NCBI RefSeq assembly: GCF_013433315.1
Contig: NZ_WXVV01000019.1
Location: forward strand, 1-64,000
Reading direction: 5' to 3'
Length of the DNA stretch: 64,000 nucleotides
From: Pseudomonas crudilactis
GTDB lineage: Bacteria > Pseudomonadota > Gammaproteobacteria > Pseudomonadales > Pseudomonadaceae
Part shown: one piece after another, positions 35,732 to 43,359 of the stretch
Layout of the letters: every line of letters starts with the position of its first letter
Numbering within the stretch: position 1 is the stretch's first letter
The notes under the pieces: model-generated
Seen by the model: the letters and a program-made list of their open reading frames with translations, nothing else
Databases searched by the model: none
What the model was told of the DNA's origin: nothing
Translations under genes and position numbers: made by a program

Positions 35732-36532
35732 TCAGGCGTTTTGTGCCTGAAGAAAAATCGAAAACAGCTCGGACTGGGATTTGATTCCCAGCTTGCTGTA
35801 CATGTGTTTCTTATGGACTTTCACGGTTTCTACGGAGATTTCCAGCTTACGGGCGATTTCTTTGCTGGAGCAACCGCTGAGCATCAAACGCCCTACATCC
35901 AGCTCCCGGGCCGTTAGTTGTGCGCCCTTGAGTTGTTGCACCGACGCCTCCAGTTGCACGCGCCAATCGGCTTGTGCGGGGGCGGCGGCGAGGGCCACGG
36001 TTTCGTTGATTTCATAGGGTAGTCGTTGGCGCAGCAGGCCCAGCACCCAAGGCTGGATCAATGACAGCAGAGCGATATGTTCGCCAGTGAAACGTTTTTC
36101 ACTGCCCAATGACAGACACAGCGTGCGGTCACCTTCGAGCTGACAATTGAACTGGATTTCGTCGGCCACGACATTCAGACGAAAGTATCGCTGGTAATAC
36201 TCGGTCAGCTCGAAATGCTCCGGCGCGACCTCGGACAAGCGATACAGACCGGTGCGCGTTTGCTCGCGACAGGCGATGTAGAACGGGTCGAGCAGGTACA
36301 GGCCGCGCAGATAATCCTGAAACAACGGGTCAGGGCTGCCGTCTTCGCCGGGGCATTCGGCGAAGACTTGCGGGTGTTGATCGGCGCTGAACAGCAGCAC
36401 CACCCAGCTATCGAACGGTACGTACTGGTCGAGCAAACGCACCATTTGCGCCCAGAAGTTCGGCTTGTCCAGCGCGTCGATCAATTGCCCGACGGCGCGG
36501 TGCCAGGTGATGTCGTCAAACGAAAGTGTCAT
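35732..36532 (-). CDS. LuxR-type (GerE HTH) transcriptional regulator
   Basis: 266 aa. A C-terminal LuxR/GerE helix-turn-helix at ~200-262 reads LTARELDVGRLMLSGCSSKEIARKLEISVETVKVHKKHMYSKLGI. The N-terminal ~190 residues have no receiver domain and no clear acyl-homoserine-lactone-binding signature; they may bind an unknown small ligand. It is divergent from the carbon-nitrogen hydrolase gene, so it probably controls the hydrolase/permease pair. An ACCC-N5-GGGT dyad lies just upstream of its start (36539-36551). Confidence 0.85.
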   Translation of the reverse strand: MTLSFDDITWHRAVGQLIDALDKPNFWAQMVRLLDQYVPFDSWVVLLFSADQHPQVFAECPGEDGSPDPLFQDYLRGLYLLDPFYIACREQTRTGLYRLSEVAPEHFELTEYYQRYFRLNVVADEIQFNCQLEGDRTLCLSLGSEKRFTGEHIALLSLIQPWVLGLLRQRLPYEINETVALAAAPAQADWRVQLEASVQQLKGAQLTARELDVGRLMLSGCSSKEIARKLEISVETVKVHKKHMYSKLGIKSQSELFSIFLQAQNA

Positions 36533-36658
36533 CGATCTACCCCTATCGGGTTACCCCGGCCGCGTGATTCCCTGGCCGCTCGCTTGCTGCGCATACTGGC
36601 CCACAGACAGCCACCGGGCAATCTTTCAGCGCCCGATGCTCATAACAAGGGAATCCCC

Positions 36659-37480
36659 ATGAAAGTCGAACTCGCCCAACTGGCGGGCCGTGACAATGCC
36701 ACGGCATATAACCTCGAACGCGCACTTGCAGCGATTGCCGCGTGCGCTGCCGACACGCAACTGATCGTGTTCCCGGAAACCCACCTGATGGGCTTTCCGA
36801 CGGCCGAAACCGTCGCGCACACCGCCGAATCCGTCGACGGCCCGACCGTCAGCGCCGTGCTGGCCGCCGCGCGCGAACGCAACATTGCCGTGGTGATCGG
36901 TATGGCCGAGAACGACAACGGGCGCTTCTACAACACCACGCTGCTGATCACCCCGGCAGGCATCGCCCTGAAATACCGCAAGACGCATTTGTGGGCGTCG
37001 GATCGCGGCGTGTTCGAGGCCGGCGACCGCTACGCCACCTGCGAGTGGAACGGTGTGCGCGTTGGTTTATTGATCTGCTACGACATTGAATTCCCGGAGT
37101 CGGCCCGCGCCCTGGCGCAACTGGGTGTGGAACTGCTCATCGTGACCAACGGCAACATGGATCCGTACGCGCCGACTCACCGCACCGCGATCATGGCCCG
37201 CGCGCAGGAGAATCAGGCGTTTGCGTTGATGGTCAATCGTGTGGAGGCGGGGGATGACGGCTTGATGTTTGCCGGTGGCAGTGCGCTGGTGGATCCACTG
37301 GGGACGCTGCTGTTCGAGGCCGGACGCGAAGAAGGGACGTTCTGCGTTGAGCTGGATTTCGCGCGGTTGGAGATTGCGCGCAGGGATTACCGCTATCTGG
37401 ATGATCAGCGCTTGAAGTTGCCGGGGGAGGTGGTGGAGCACGGCGATGGTGTTCGTGAATTGTTGATTCCATGCCGTTGA
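36659..37480 (+). CDS. Carbon-nitrogen hydrolase (nitrilase superfamily)
   Basis: 273 aa, cytoplasmic. The Glu-Lys-Cys triad of the nitrilase/amidase superfamily is visible: E40 in VFPETHLMGFP, K108 in KYRKTHLW, and C140 in LICYDIEFPE. It would hydrolyse an amide or nitrile; by superfamily, an aliphatic amide, carbamoyl amine or omega-amide is likely. The ATG at 36659 follows AAGGGAA. It is divergent from the LuxR-type gene and followed, after a repeat-filled gap, by a PuuP-like permease, which points to an amine or amide compound as substrate. Confidence 0.88.
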   Translation: MKVELAQLAGRDNATAYNLERALAAIAACAADTQLIVFPETHLMGFPTAETVAHTAESVDGPTVSAVLAAARERNIAVVIGMAENDNGRFYNTTLLITPAGIALKYRKTHLWASDRGVFEAGDRYATCEWNGVRVGLLICYDIEFPESARALAQLGVELLIVTNGNMDPYAPTHRTAIMARAQENQAFALMVNRVEAGDDGLMFAGGSALVDPLGTLLFEAGREEGTFCVELDFARLEIARRDYRYLDDQRLKLPGEVVEHGDGVRELLIPCR

Positions 37481-37486
37481 CCGCTG

Positions 37487-37704
37487 CCCTCACCCTAGCC
37501 CTCTCCCGGAGGGAGAGGGGACTGACCGAGTTGATTGTCCGAGGTTCGCCGACCTGAAATACCGAGTCGCACTCAGGATTTGGAACTGCGAATCGAACTC
37601 AGGATTTGGAACTGCGAATTCAAGTCGAACTCAGGATTTGAAAGCCATGGAGATCTGCTCCCTTTCCCCTCTCCCCCTTGGGGGAGAGGGCTGGGGTGAG
37701 GGGG
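37487..37704. repeat. Two REP-like hairpins around a short direct repeat
   Basis: Palindromes CCCTCTCCCGGAGGGAGAGGG (37499-37519 core) and CCCTCTCCCCCTTGGGGGAGAG (near 37667) belong to the same family as the tandem repeats at 130-465. Between them, about 25-bp units containing ACTCAGGATTTGGAACTGCG repeat at ~37571, 37597 and (partly) 37628. The whole gap 37481-37821 holds no gene. The second hairpin is close enough to the permease start to influence its transcript. Confidence 0.8.
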
Positions 37705-37821
37705 AAAAGATTTCAAGCCGAACAAAAAACTCAAGCCACACCAGAACAACAAAACCAAGCCGAAAACATTCGCCGAACCCGGCTCTGCCATAAATCCAAT
37801 AACATTCGGAGTAAGTCGCCC

Positions 37822-39147
37822 ATGGCTCGTTTGCAACGCACCCTTTCATTAGGGTCGGTGGTGCTGTTCGGCATCGCCTACATGACGCCGATCATTGTCC
37901 TCGGCACCTTCGGCATCCTCGCCCAATCCACCGCCGGCATGGTCCCCGCCGCGTATCTGGCGGCACTGATCGCAATGTTCTTCACCGCGATGAGCTACGG
38001 GCGCATGGCCGCCGCATTCCCGGTCGCCGGTTCCGCCTACAGCTACGTGCGCAAGGCGATCAGCCCCAAGCTCGGTTTCATCGCCGGTTGGGCGGTGTTG
38101 CTCGATTACCTGTTTCTACCGATGGCGATCTGGCTGATCGGCGCGGCTTATCTGGCCTCGGCGTTCCCGTCGATCCCGCAATGGATCTGGGTGCTGGCGT
38201 TTATCGGCATCACCAGCGCAATCAACATCATCGGTCTGAAACTGGCCAACGGCATCAACGCCTTGCTGATGCTGGTGCAGTTTCTGGTGCTGATCGCTTT
38301 CGTCGCGCTGTGCGTGCACTACATCGGTGGCGATGCGGGCACGCCGTTGTGGTCGATCAAACCGTTCTTCAACGGCGACATGCAGATGCCGCTGATCATG
38401 AGCGGCGCGGCGATTGCCTGCTATTCGTTTCTCGGCTTCGATGCGGTCAGTACCTTGACCGAAGAAACCCGCGACCCACGCCGCACCATCCCGCGGGCGA
38501 TCATGTTGATCACCTTGATCGGCGGGCTGATCTTCGTCGGCGTTTCCTATTTTGTGCAGATCGCGCACCCGTCGTTCCAGTTCGACAGCGTCGATTCGGC
38601 GGCTTATGAAATCGCCCGCAACATCGGCGGTGATCTGTTCGTCTCGATCTTCCTCATCGGTCTGATTGTCGGCCAGTTCGCTTCGGGGCTGTCGGCACAG
38701 GCCAGTGGCTCGCGACTGCTGTTCGCCATGGGCCGTGACGGCGTTCTGCCAAAGTCGTTTTTCGGCACGCTGCACGCGCGCTTCGGCACACCGGTCAACA
38801 GCATCCTGCTCTGCGCCGTGGTGGCATTGCTGGCGCTGAAACTCGATGTCACCACTTCAACGTCGTTCATCAACTTCGGCGCGTTCCTGGCATTCAGTCT
38901 GGTCAACCTCTCGGTGATCTTCCATTACTGGATCGGCGGCGAGAAAAAAGGCCTGCGTGAACTGGTGCTGTTTCTGGTCTTTCCATTTATTGGTCTGGTC
39001 GCGGATTTGTGGCTGATGGTCAGCCTCGATCATCTGGCGATTTATCTGGGCTTGAGCTGGCTGGCGATCGGCGTGGTGTACCTGGCGGTGCTCACCGGTG
39101 GCTTCCGTCGGCAGCCGCCGGAAATGGATTTCCAGGAAGCGACCTGA
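37822..39147 (+). CDS. PuuP-like APC-family permease
   Basis: 441 aa with 12 predicted membrane helices. It strongly resembles E. coli PuuP/PlaP putrescine importers: LGSVVLFGIAYMTPI..LGTFGI at the start, FPVAGSAYSYVRKAISP, WAVLLDYLFLPMAIW, CYSFLGFDAVSTLTEETRDP and the late SFINFGAFLAFSLVNLSV. It probably imports an amine or amino acid. CGGAG lies 10 bases upstream of the ATG at 37822. With the upstream hydrolase and LuxR-type regulator it may form an uptake and degradation locus; the substrate is an inference. Confidence 0.86.
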   Translation: MARLQRTLSLGSVVLFGIAYMTPIIVLGTFGILAQSTAGMVPAAYLAALIAMFFTAMSYGRMAAAFPVAGSAYSYVRKAISPKLGFIAGWAVLLDYLFLPMAIWLIGAAYLASAFPSIPQWIWVLAFIGITSAINIIGLKLANGINALLMLVQFLVLIAFVALCVHYIGGDAGTPLWSIKPFFNGDMQMPLIMSGAAIACYSFLGFDAVSTLTEETRDPRRTIPRAIMLITLIGGLIFVGVSYFVQIAHPSFQFDSVDSAAYEIARNIGGDLFVSIFLIGLIVGQFASGLSAQASGSRLLFAMGRDGVLPKSFFGTLHARFGTPVNSILLCAVVALLALKLDVTTSTSFINFGAFLAFSLVNLSVIFHYWIGGEKKGLRELVLFLVFPFIGLVADLWLMVSLDHLAIYLGLSWLAIGVVYLAVLTGGFRRQPPEMDFQEAT

Positions 39148-39154
39148 GGCGCCT

Positions 39155-40558
39155 TCACGCAGCGGGCCGGCTCTGACGCATCGGTAACTCGACGCGAAAG
39201 GTCGTGCCTACCCCCGGTTCGCTGCGTACCGAAATATCGCCACCGTGCTTTTTCACAATGCCGTACGACAGGGACAGGCCAAGCCCAGTGCCTTGGCCGA
39301 TCGGTTTGGTGGTGAAAAACGGATCGAAGATTTTCTGCAGGATATCCGGCGCAATCCCCGCGCCGGTGTCGGCGACTTCCACCCAGGCTGTGTCTTGTTG
39401 TTGCCCGGTGCGCAAGGTGATGGTGCCGCGTTCGGGGCCCATGGCCTGCGCCGCATTGACCACCAGGTTCATGATCACCTGATTGATCTGCGACGGCAGG
39501 CATTCGATGTCCGGCAGGGGCTGATACTCCTTGATCAGGTCGGCCTTGTACTTGAGTTCGCTGGCGACGATGTTCAGGGTCGACTCGATGCCTTGTTGCA
39601 GATTGGCCCACTGCCATTGCTGATGGCTATCGACCCGGGAGAAGTCTTTCAGGTCCTTGACGATCTGCCCGACGCGGCCAATGCCTTCCTTGGATTCGCG
39701 GATCAGCACCGGGATGTCTTCGAGGAGAAAATCCAGCTCGGCGTCTTTGCGCAATTGCTCAAGCTGTGCCACGGACTCGGGGGCTGGCGTGGGCCCAAGC
39801 GTCTGCCAGGCATCGAGTACGCTGAGCAATTGTTTGAAATAGCCGTCGAGGGTGCCGAGATTGGAAGAGATAAAGCCGATCGGGTTATTGATCTCATGGG
39901 CCACGCCCGCCGCCATTTGCCCCAGTGACGCAAGTTTTTCCGACTGCACCAACTGACTTTCCAGTTGCTTGCGCTCATCGATTTCCCGTTGCAGTTCTTC
40001 ACTGGCCTGCTTGAACTGGGCGGTGCGTTGATCGACCAGATGTTCCAGGTGATGCATCTGCAATGACGCGCGTTCGGTCATCTGCCACTTGGTCAGCAGG
40101 GTGTTGGCCATCTGCTGCACTTCGATGTTGTCGAACGGCTTTTTCAGAATCAGCAAGCGGTCATGCGCCTGCAGACGCTCCAACAGTTCATCCCAGGAAT
40201 AATCCGAATAGGCAGTACAGACCACCACTTGCAACTGCGGATCCTGCTGCCACAGATGTTCGATGGTTTTCGCGCCGTCCCAGCCGTCGGGCATGCGCAT
40301 GTCGACAAAGGCCAGCGCGTAGGGGCGTTGTTCCGCCAAGGCCCGGACCAGCTTGCCCAGACCTTCCTCGCCGCCGTAGGCCGAGTCCAGCTCGAACGGC
40401 GGACGTTCGGCGCGCAGCTGAGCGCCAAACAGTGCCGCTTCCATCTCGTCCAGTTCCACCGACTGCGCCGCCGGTGGCGCGAGAATCTTGCGAAAGTCTT
40501 CATGGATCGACGGCATGTCGTCGATCAGCAGAATGCGGCGGTTCGACAGCTCGCTCAT
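39155..40558 (-). CDS. Receiver domain-histidine kinase hybrid
   Basis: 467 aa, soluble. An N-terminal receiver domain (acidic pair D13-D14, phosphoacceptor D86 in FVDMRMPDGWDG) is followed by a coiled coil (~150-210), a HisKA box with H221 (VAHEINNPIGF) and an HATPase domain (NLVVNAAQAMG, DTGAGI, GTGLGLSLSYG). With the receiver first, it likely accepts phosphate or a signal from another kinase and signals on. Its start overlaps the stop of the upstream kinase gene by 4 bp. The receiver closely resembles those of the two cyclic-di-GMP proteins in this operon. Confidence 0.92.
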   Translation of the reverse strand: MSELSNRRILLIDDMPSIHEDFRKILAPPAAQSVELDEMEAALFGAQLRAERPPFELDSAYGGEEGLGKLVRALAEQRPYALAFVDMRMPDGWDGAKTIEHLWQQDPQLQVVVCTAYSDYSWDELLERLQAHDRLLILKKPFDNIEVQQMANTLLTKWQMTERASLQMHHLEHLVDQRTAQFKQASEELQREIDERKQLESQLVQSEKLASLGQMAAGVAHEINNPIGFISSNLGTLDGYFKQLLSVLDAWQTLGPTPAPESVAQLEQLRKDAELDFLLEDIPVLIRESKEGIGRVGQIVKDLKDFSRVDSHQQWQWANLQQGIESTLNIVASELKYKADLIKEYQPLPDIECLPSQINQVIMNLVVNAAQAMGPERGTITLRTGQQQDTAWVEVADTGAGIAPDILQKIFDPFFTTKPIGQGTGLGLSLSYGIVKKHGGDISVRSEPGVGTTFRVELPMRQSRPAA

Positions 40559-42369
40559 GCGTTCTCCGTGACGCTGATCAGGGGGATCTGCAAGGTGAAC
40601 AACGCACCTTGGCCGGGGCCGTCGCTGTGCGCCGTGAGGTGGCCGCTCATCTCGATGGCCGCCAGGGCGCAGCTGTGCAGACCGAAGCCGTGGCCTTCCT
40701 TGCGGGTGGTGAAACCGTGGGCAAAGATCCGCGTCATGTTTTCCGGGGCGATGCCTTCGCCGTCATCCTTGACGCTGATTTCAAGGAAATTGTCATCGAC
40801 AATTTTGACCGCCAGGGTCATGGTCCGGGGGCGGTTGCTGAGGTCGGACATGGCGTATTTGGCGTTGCTGATCAGGTTGATCAGGATCAGCAGCAACCGG
40901 TGTTTGTCGCCCATCACCTGCGGCACGTCGGCGTATTCCCGGACCACCGTGACGTGGTGCCGGGTCAGGGCGCCGGCGTTCATGCGCAACGCGTCTTCGA
41001 GCAGTTCGTTGATGAAAAGCGGTTCGGTCATGCTATTGGCGCCGGCATAGGATTGCTGGGTGGCGACGATGTCCTTGATGTGGTCGACGCTTTTATTCAT
41101 CTGGTGCAACTCGTCGAGCATTTCCTGCTGTTCCTGGGCAATCGCGACCACCAGTTGGTTGAGGTAGCCGGGGAGCAATTTGCCTTTGGCGTCTTCGCTG
41201 AGGAACCCGCCGAGGTCATCCGGGTGTTCGTTGAACAGTTGCATGGCCTTGCCCAGCCCCTGGGCCTTGCTGCTGCGCAGCTTGCGCGTGATCAGGTCGC
41301 TGGAGATGTTTACGCTGTTGAGCACGTTGCCAACGTTGTGCAGCACATTGGTGGCGATTTCCGCCATGCCCGCCTGACGTGCCGCGTCGAGCAGTTCGCT
41401 CTGGGCGTCCCGCAGTTCCCGGGTGCGTTCTTCGACTCTTTGTTCCAGCGCATCGTTGGCCGTTTGCAGGGCGTTATTGACCCGGTTGATCTCGGCGAAA
41501 CTGCCGATCAAACGGATGGCCAGCCACACCAGCGACAACATCAGCAGCACCGAAAACAGCAGCAGGTAGAAGTGGTACTGCCGGTCGACCTCATCGGCGC
41601 GCTGCTGATCGCGATCGAGCATGGTGGTGATGTTGTCGAGGCTGTCGGCCACGGGAATGCCTTCGATGCTTTCGAGCAACTGATTGACCACTGGCTGCTC
41701 GCGCGCAATCAGTGAGATATGGCTGCTCATGATTTTGATCGGGGTCTGAAACACCGGTGGCAGGCGTTGCGCGTTGACCTTCAGCTTGTTCAGGCCGACC
41801 TCGATGTCGGCGGCCCGGTCCTCGGAGGTGACCTGGGCGAATTCGAGGGCGCTGAGCAGCAGGTCGTAGGTGTCGGTGGTGATGTTTTGCAGCTGCAATT
41901 TATCGAAGTCCGACAGGCTGGCCAGTTGCTGTTGGATGTCGTCTTCAGCGGTGGGCAAAAAGGCCAGAGAGTTGCGCAACAGCGCGTTGTGCGATTTGAA
42001 CTGCTCGACCAGACGGGTCTTTTCCTGCATCGCCTGCAGGAAACTTTCGTGAGCCTCGTTCCATTGCGCCGAGTTGTTGCGCCCATGCCCGGACTCGATC
42101 GCGTCGAAGCGCGCCCAGAGCCGGTTCATCTCGTTCATCGGTGATACCAGCGGATCGTAGTTGTGGGTGAGCGCCACTCGCGCCTTGAGGAGCTCGTTTT
42201 CCCACAGCGAGTTCTGCTGTTTGATCTGCCGGATCAGATCCCGCGATTCGGTGTAGGTCATGGTTTGGTCGGAGCTGGATTTGATGTACAGGAACAGCAG
42301 GATCGACGCCAGCGCCAGGGCGACCAGGGTCAGCAACAGCAGGCTGCGTCGCCGCGAGATGTTGATCAT
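40555..42369 (-). CDS. Membrane sensor histidine kinase with atypical H-box
   Basis: 604 aa. One membrane helix lies at ~9-28, a long periplasmic helical sensor region runs to ~255, and a second membrane helix lies at ~262-285 (LLLFSVLLMLSLVWLAIRL). The cytoplasmic part has a coiled coil (ALEQRVEERTRELRDAQ) and a non-canonical phosphoacceptor region EIATNVLHNVGNVLNSV, the HN-x-GN type found in some kinases, rather than H-E-(L/I)-x-x-P. The HATPase domain is intact (LINLISNAKYAM, DDGEGI, GFGLHSCALAA). It overlaps both neighbouring genes by 4 bp. It probably phosphorylates the receiver of one of the operon's response proteins. Confidence 0.88.
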   Translation of the reverse strand: MINISRRRSLLLLTLVALALASILLFLYIKSSSDQTMTYTESRDLIRQIKQQNSLWENELLKARVALTHNYDPLVSPMNEMNRLWARFDAIESGHGRNNSAQWNEAHESFLQAMQEKTRLVEQFKSHNALLRNSLAFLPTAEDDIQQQLASLSDFDKLQLQNITTDTYDLLLSALEFAQVTSEDRAADIEVGLNKLKVNAQRLPPVFQTPIKIMSSHISLIAREQPVVNQLLESIEGIPVADSLDNITTMLDRDQQRADEVDRQYHFYLLLFSVLLMLSLVWLAIRLIGSFAEINRVNNALQTANDALEQRVEERTRELRDAQSELLDAARQAGMAEIATNVLHNVGNVLNSVNISSDLITRKLRSSKAQGLGKAMQLFNEHPDDLGGFLSEDAKGKLLPGYLNQLVVAIAQEQQEMLDELHQMNKSVDHIKDIVATQQSYAGANSMTEPLFINELLEDALRMNAGALTRHHVTVVREYADVPQVMGDKHRLLLILINLISNAKYAMSDLSNRPRTMTLAVKIVDDNFLEISVKDDGEGIAPENMTRIFAHGFTTRKEGHGFGLHSCALAAIEMSGHLTAHSDGPGQGALFTLQIPLISVTENA

Positions 42370-43319
42370 GGCTTGTCTTCCCGTTGGCCGGTCAGGGTTG
42401 TAAGAAACAGCATGATCAGCCGCTTGTCCTCAGCGCTTGGCATGCGACCCAACTGGTACTGGAACATCACATCCACGGCGCGTTCGAGGGTGGGTGCCGA
42501 ACCGTCGTGAAAGTACGGCGCGGTGATCGCGACGTTGCGCAGGCTCGGCACCTTGAACACGGCCCGGTCCGCTTCGTCACCGGTCACGTTGAAGCGGCCC
42601 TGGTCGGCCACGGTCGGGTTGCCGCGATCGGCAATGTAATCGCCGAACACACCGAACTTCTGGAACATATTGCCGCCGATGTTCACCCCCTGATGGCAGG
42701 CAATGCAGCCGTACTCCTTGAAGCGCTGGTAACCGTACTTTTCTTCCAGGGTGAGGATGTCGGTATTGCCCTGCAGGTATTGATCGAAGCGCGAATCGGG
42801 CGTCAACAGGGTACGTTCAAAACTGGCCAGCGCCTGCTGGACATTGGCCTGGGTCACGCCGTCCGGGTAGGCAGCGGCGAAATCGCGACGGTAGTCGGGG
42901 TCGTTGCCGATGCGTTCGATCACGGTGTGCCAGTCGCTGCCCATTTCATGGGGGCTGGTGATGACGACGGCGCTTTGTTCCACCAGCGTTTCGACGCGGC
43001 CATCCCAGAACTGGCGGAAGTTGAGGGCCGCGTTGAACACGGTCGGTGTGTTGACGGCCACCGGTTTACCGTCGAAGCCCAAGGACAAGGCGCGGCTGTC
43101 GGCACCGTTCTTGTCCAGTTGGTGGCAGCTGGCGCAGGACAGCGTGTTGTTGATCGACAAGCGTTGCTCGTGGAATAGCCGTCGACCGAGTTCCACGTGC
43201 CGGGCATCCTGCGGCGGCACTGCGGGCAACGGTTTCAGCGGCTCGTCCAGCGGCTCGGCACTGGCCCCGACACAGAGTCCGCACAGCAGCAACGTCATCG
43301 TGTGGTGAATAAGGCTCAT
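42366..43319 (-). CDS. Di-haem cytochrome c peroxidase
   Basis: 317 aa with a signal peptide (MTLLLCGLCVGASAE). Two CxxCH haem-binding motifs are visible: C62-ASCH66 and C205-IACH209. The family blocks GRRLFHEQRLS, NTPTVFNAALN and VPSLRNVAITAPYFHDGS are present. This CcpA/MauG-type protein reduces H2O2 in the periplasm using electrons from small cytochromes. The ATG at 43319 gives the signal peptide; the long in-frame extension upstream overlaps the EAL gene and is not coding. It is translationally coupled to the sensor kinase by a 4-bp overlap, an unusual context that suggests a redox-linked signal. Confidence 0.9.
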   Translation of the reverse strand: MSLIHHTMTLLLCGLCVGASAEPLDEPLKPLPAVPPQDARHVELGRRLFHEQRLSINNTLSCASCHQLDKNGADSRALSLGFDGKPVAVNTPTVFNAALNFRQFWDGRVETLVEQSAVVITSPHEMGSDWHTVIERIGNDPDYRRDFAAAYPDGVTQANVQQALASFERTLLTPDSRFDQYLQGNTDILTLEEKYGYQRFKEYGCIACHQGVNIGGNMFQKFGVFGDYIADRGNPTVADQGRFNVTGDEADRAVFKVPSLRNVAITAPYFHDGSAPTLERAVDVMFQYQLGRMPSAEDKRLIMLFLTTLTGQREDKP

Positions 43320-43359
43320 CGGCAATTGTCTCCCTGACTCAAGGCCGCTTTCACAGTGC

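Noticed and set aside
36539..36551. ACCC-N5-GGGT dyad at the LuxR-type gene start as an operator
   Set aside because: Only four bases per arm and lying almost at the start codon; such dyads occur by chance in GC-rich DNA, so it is mentioned but not listed as a site.
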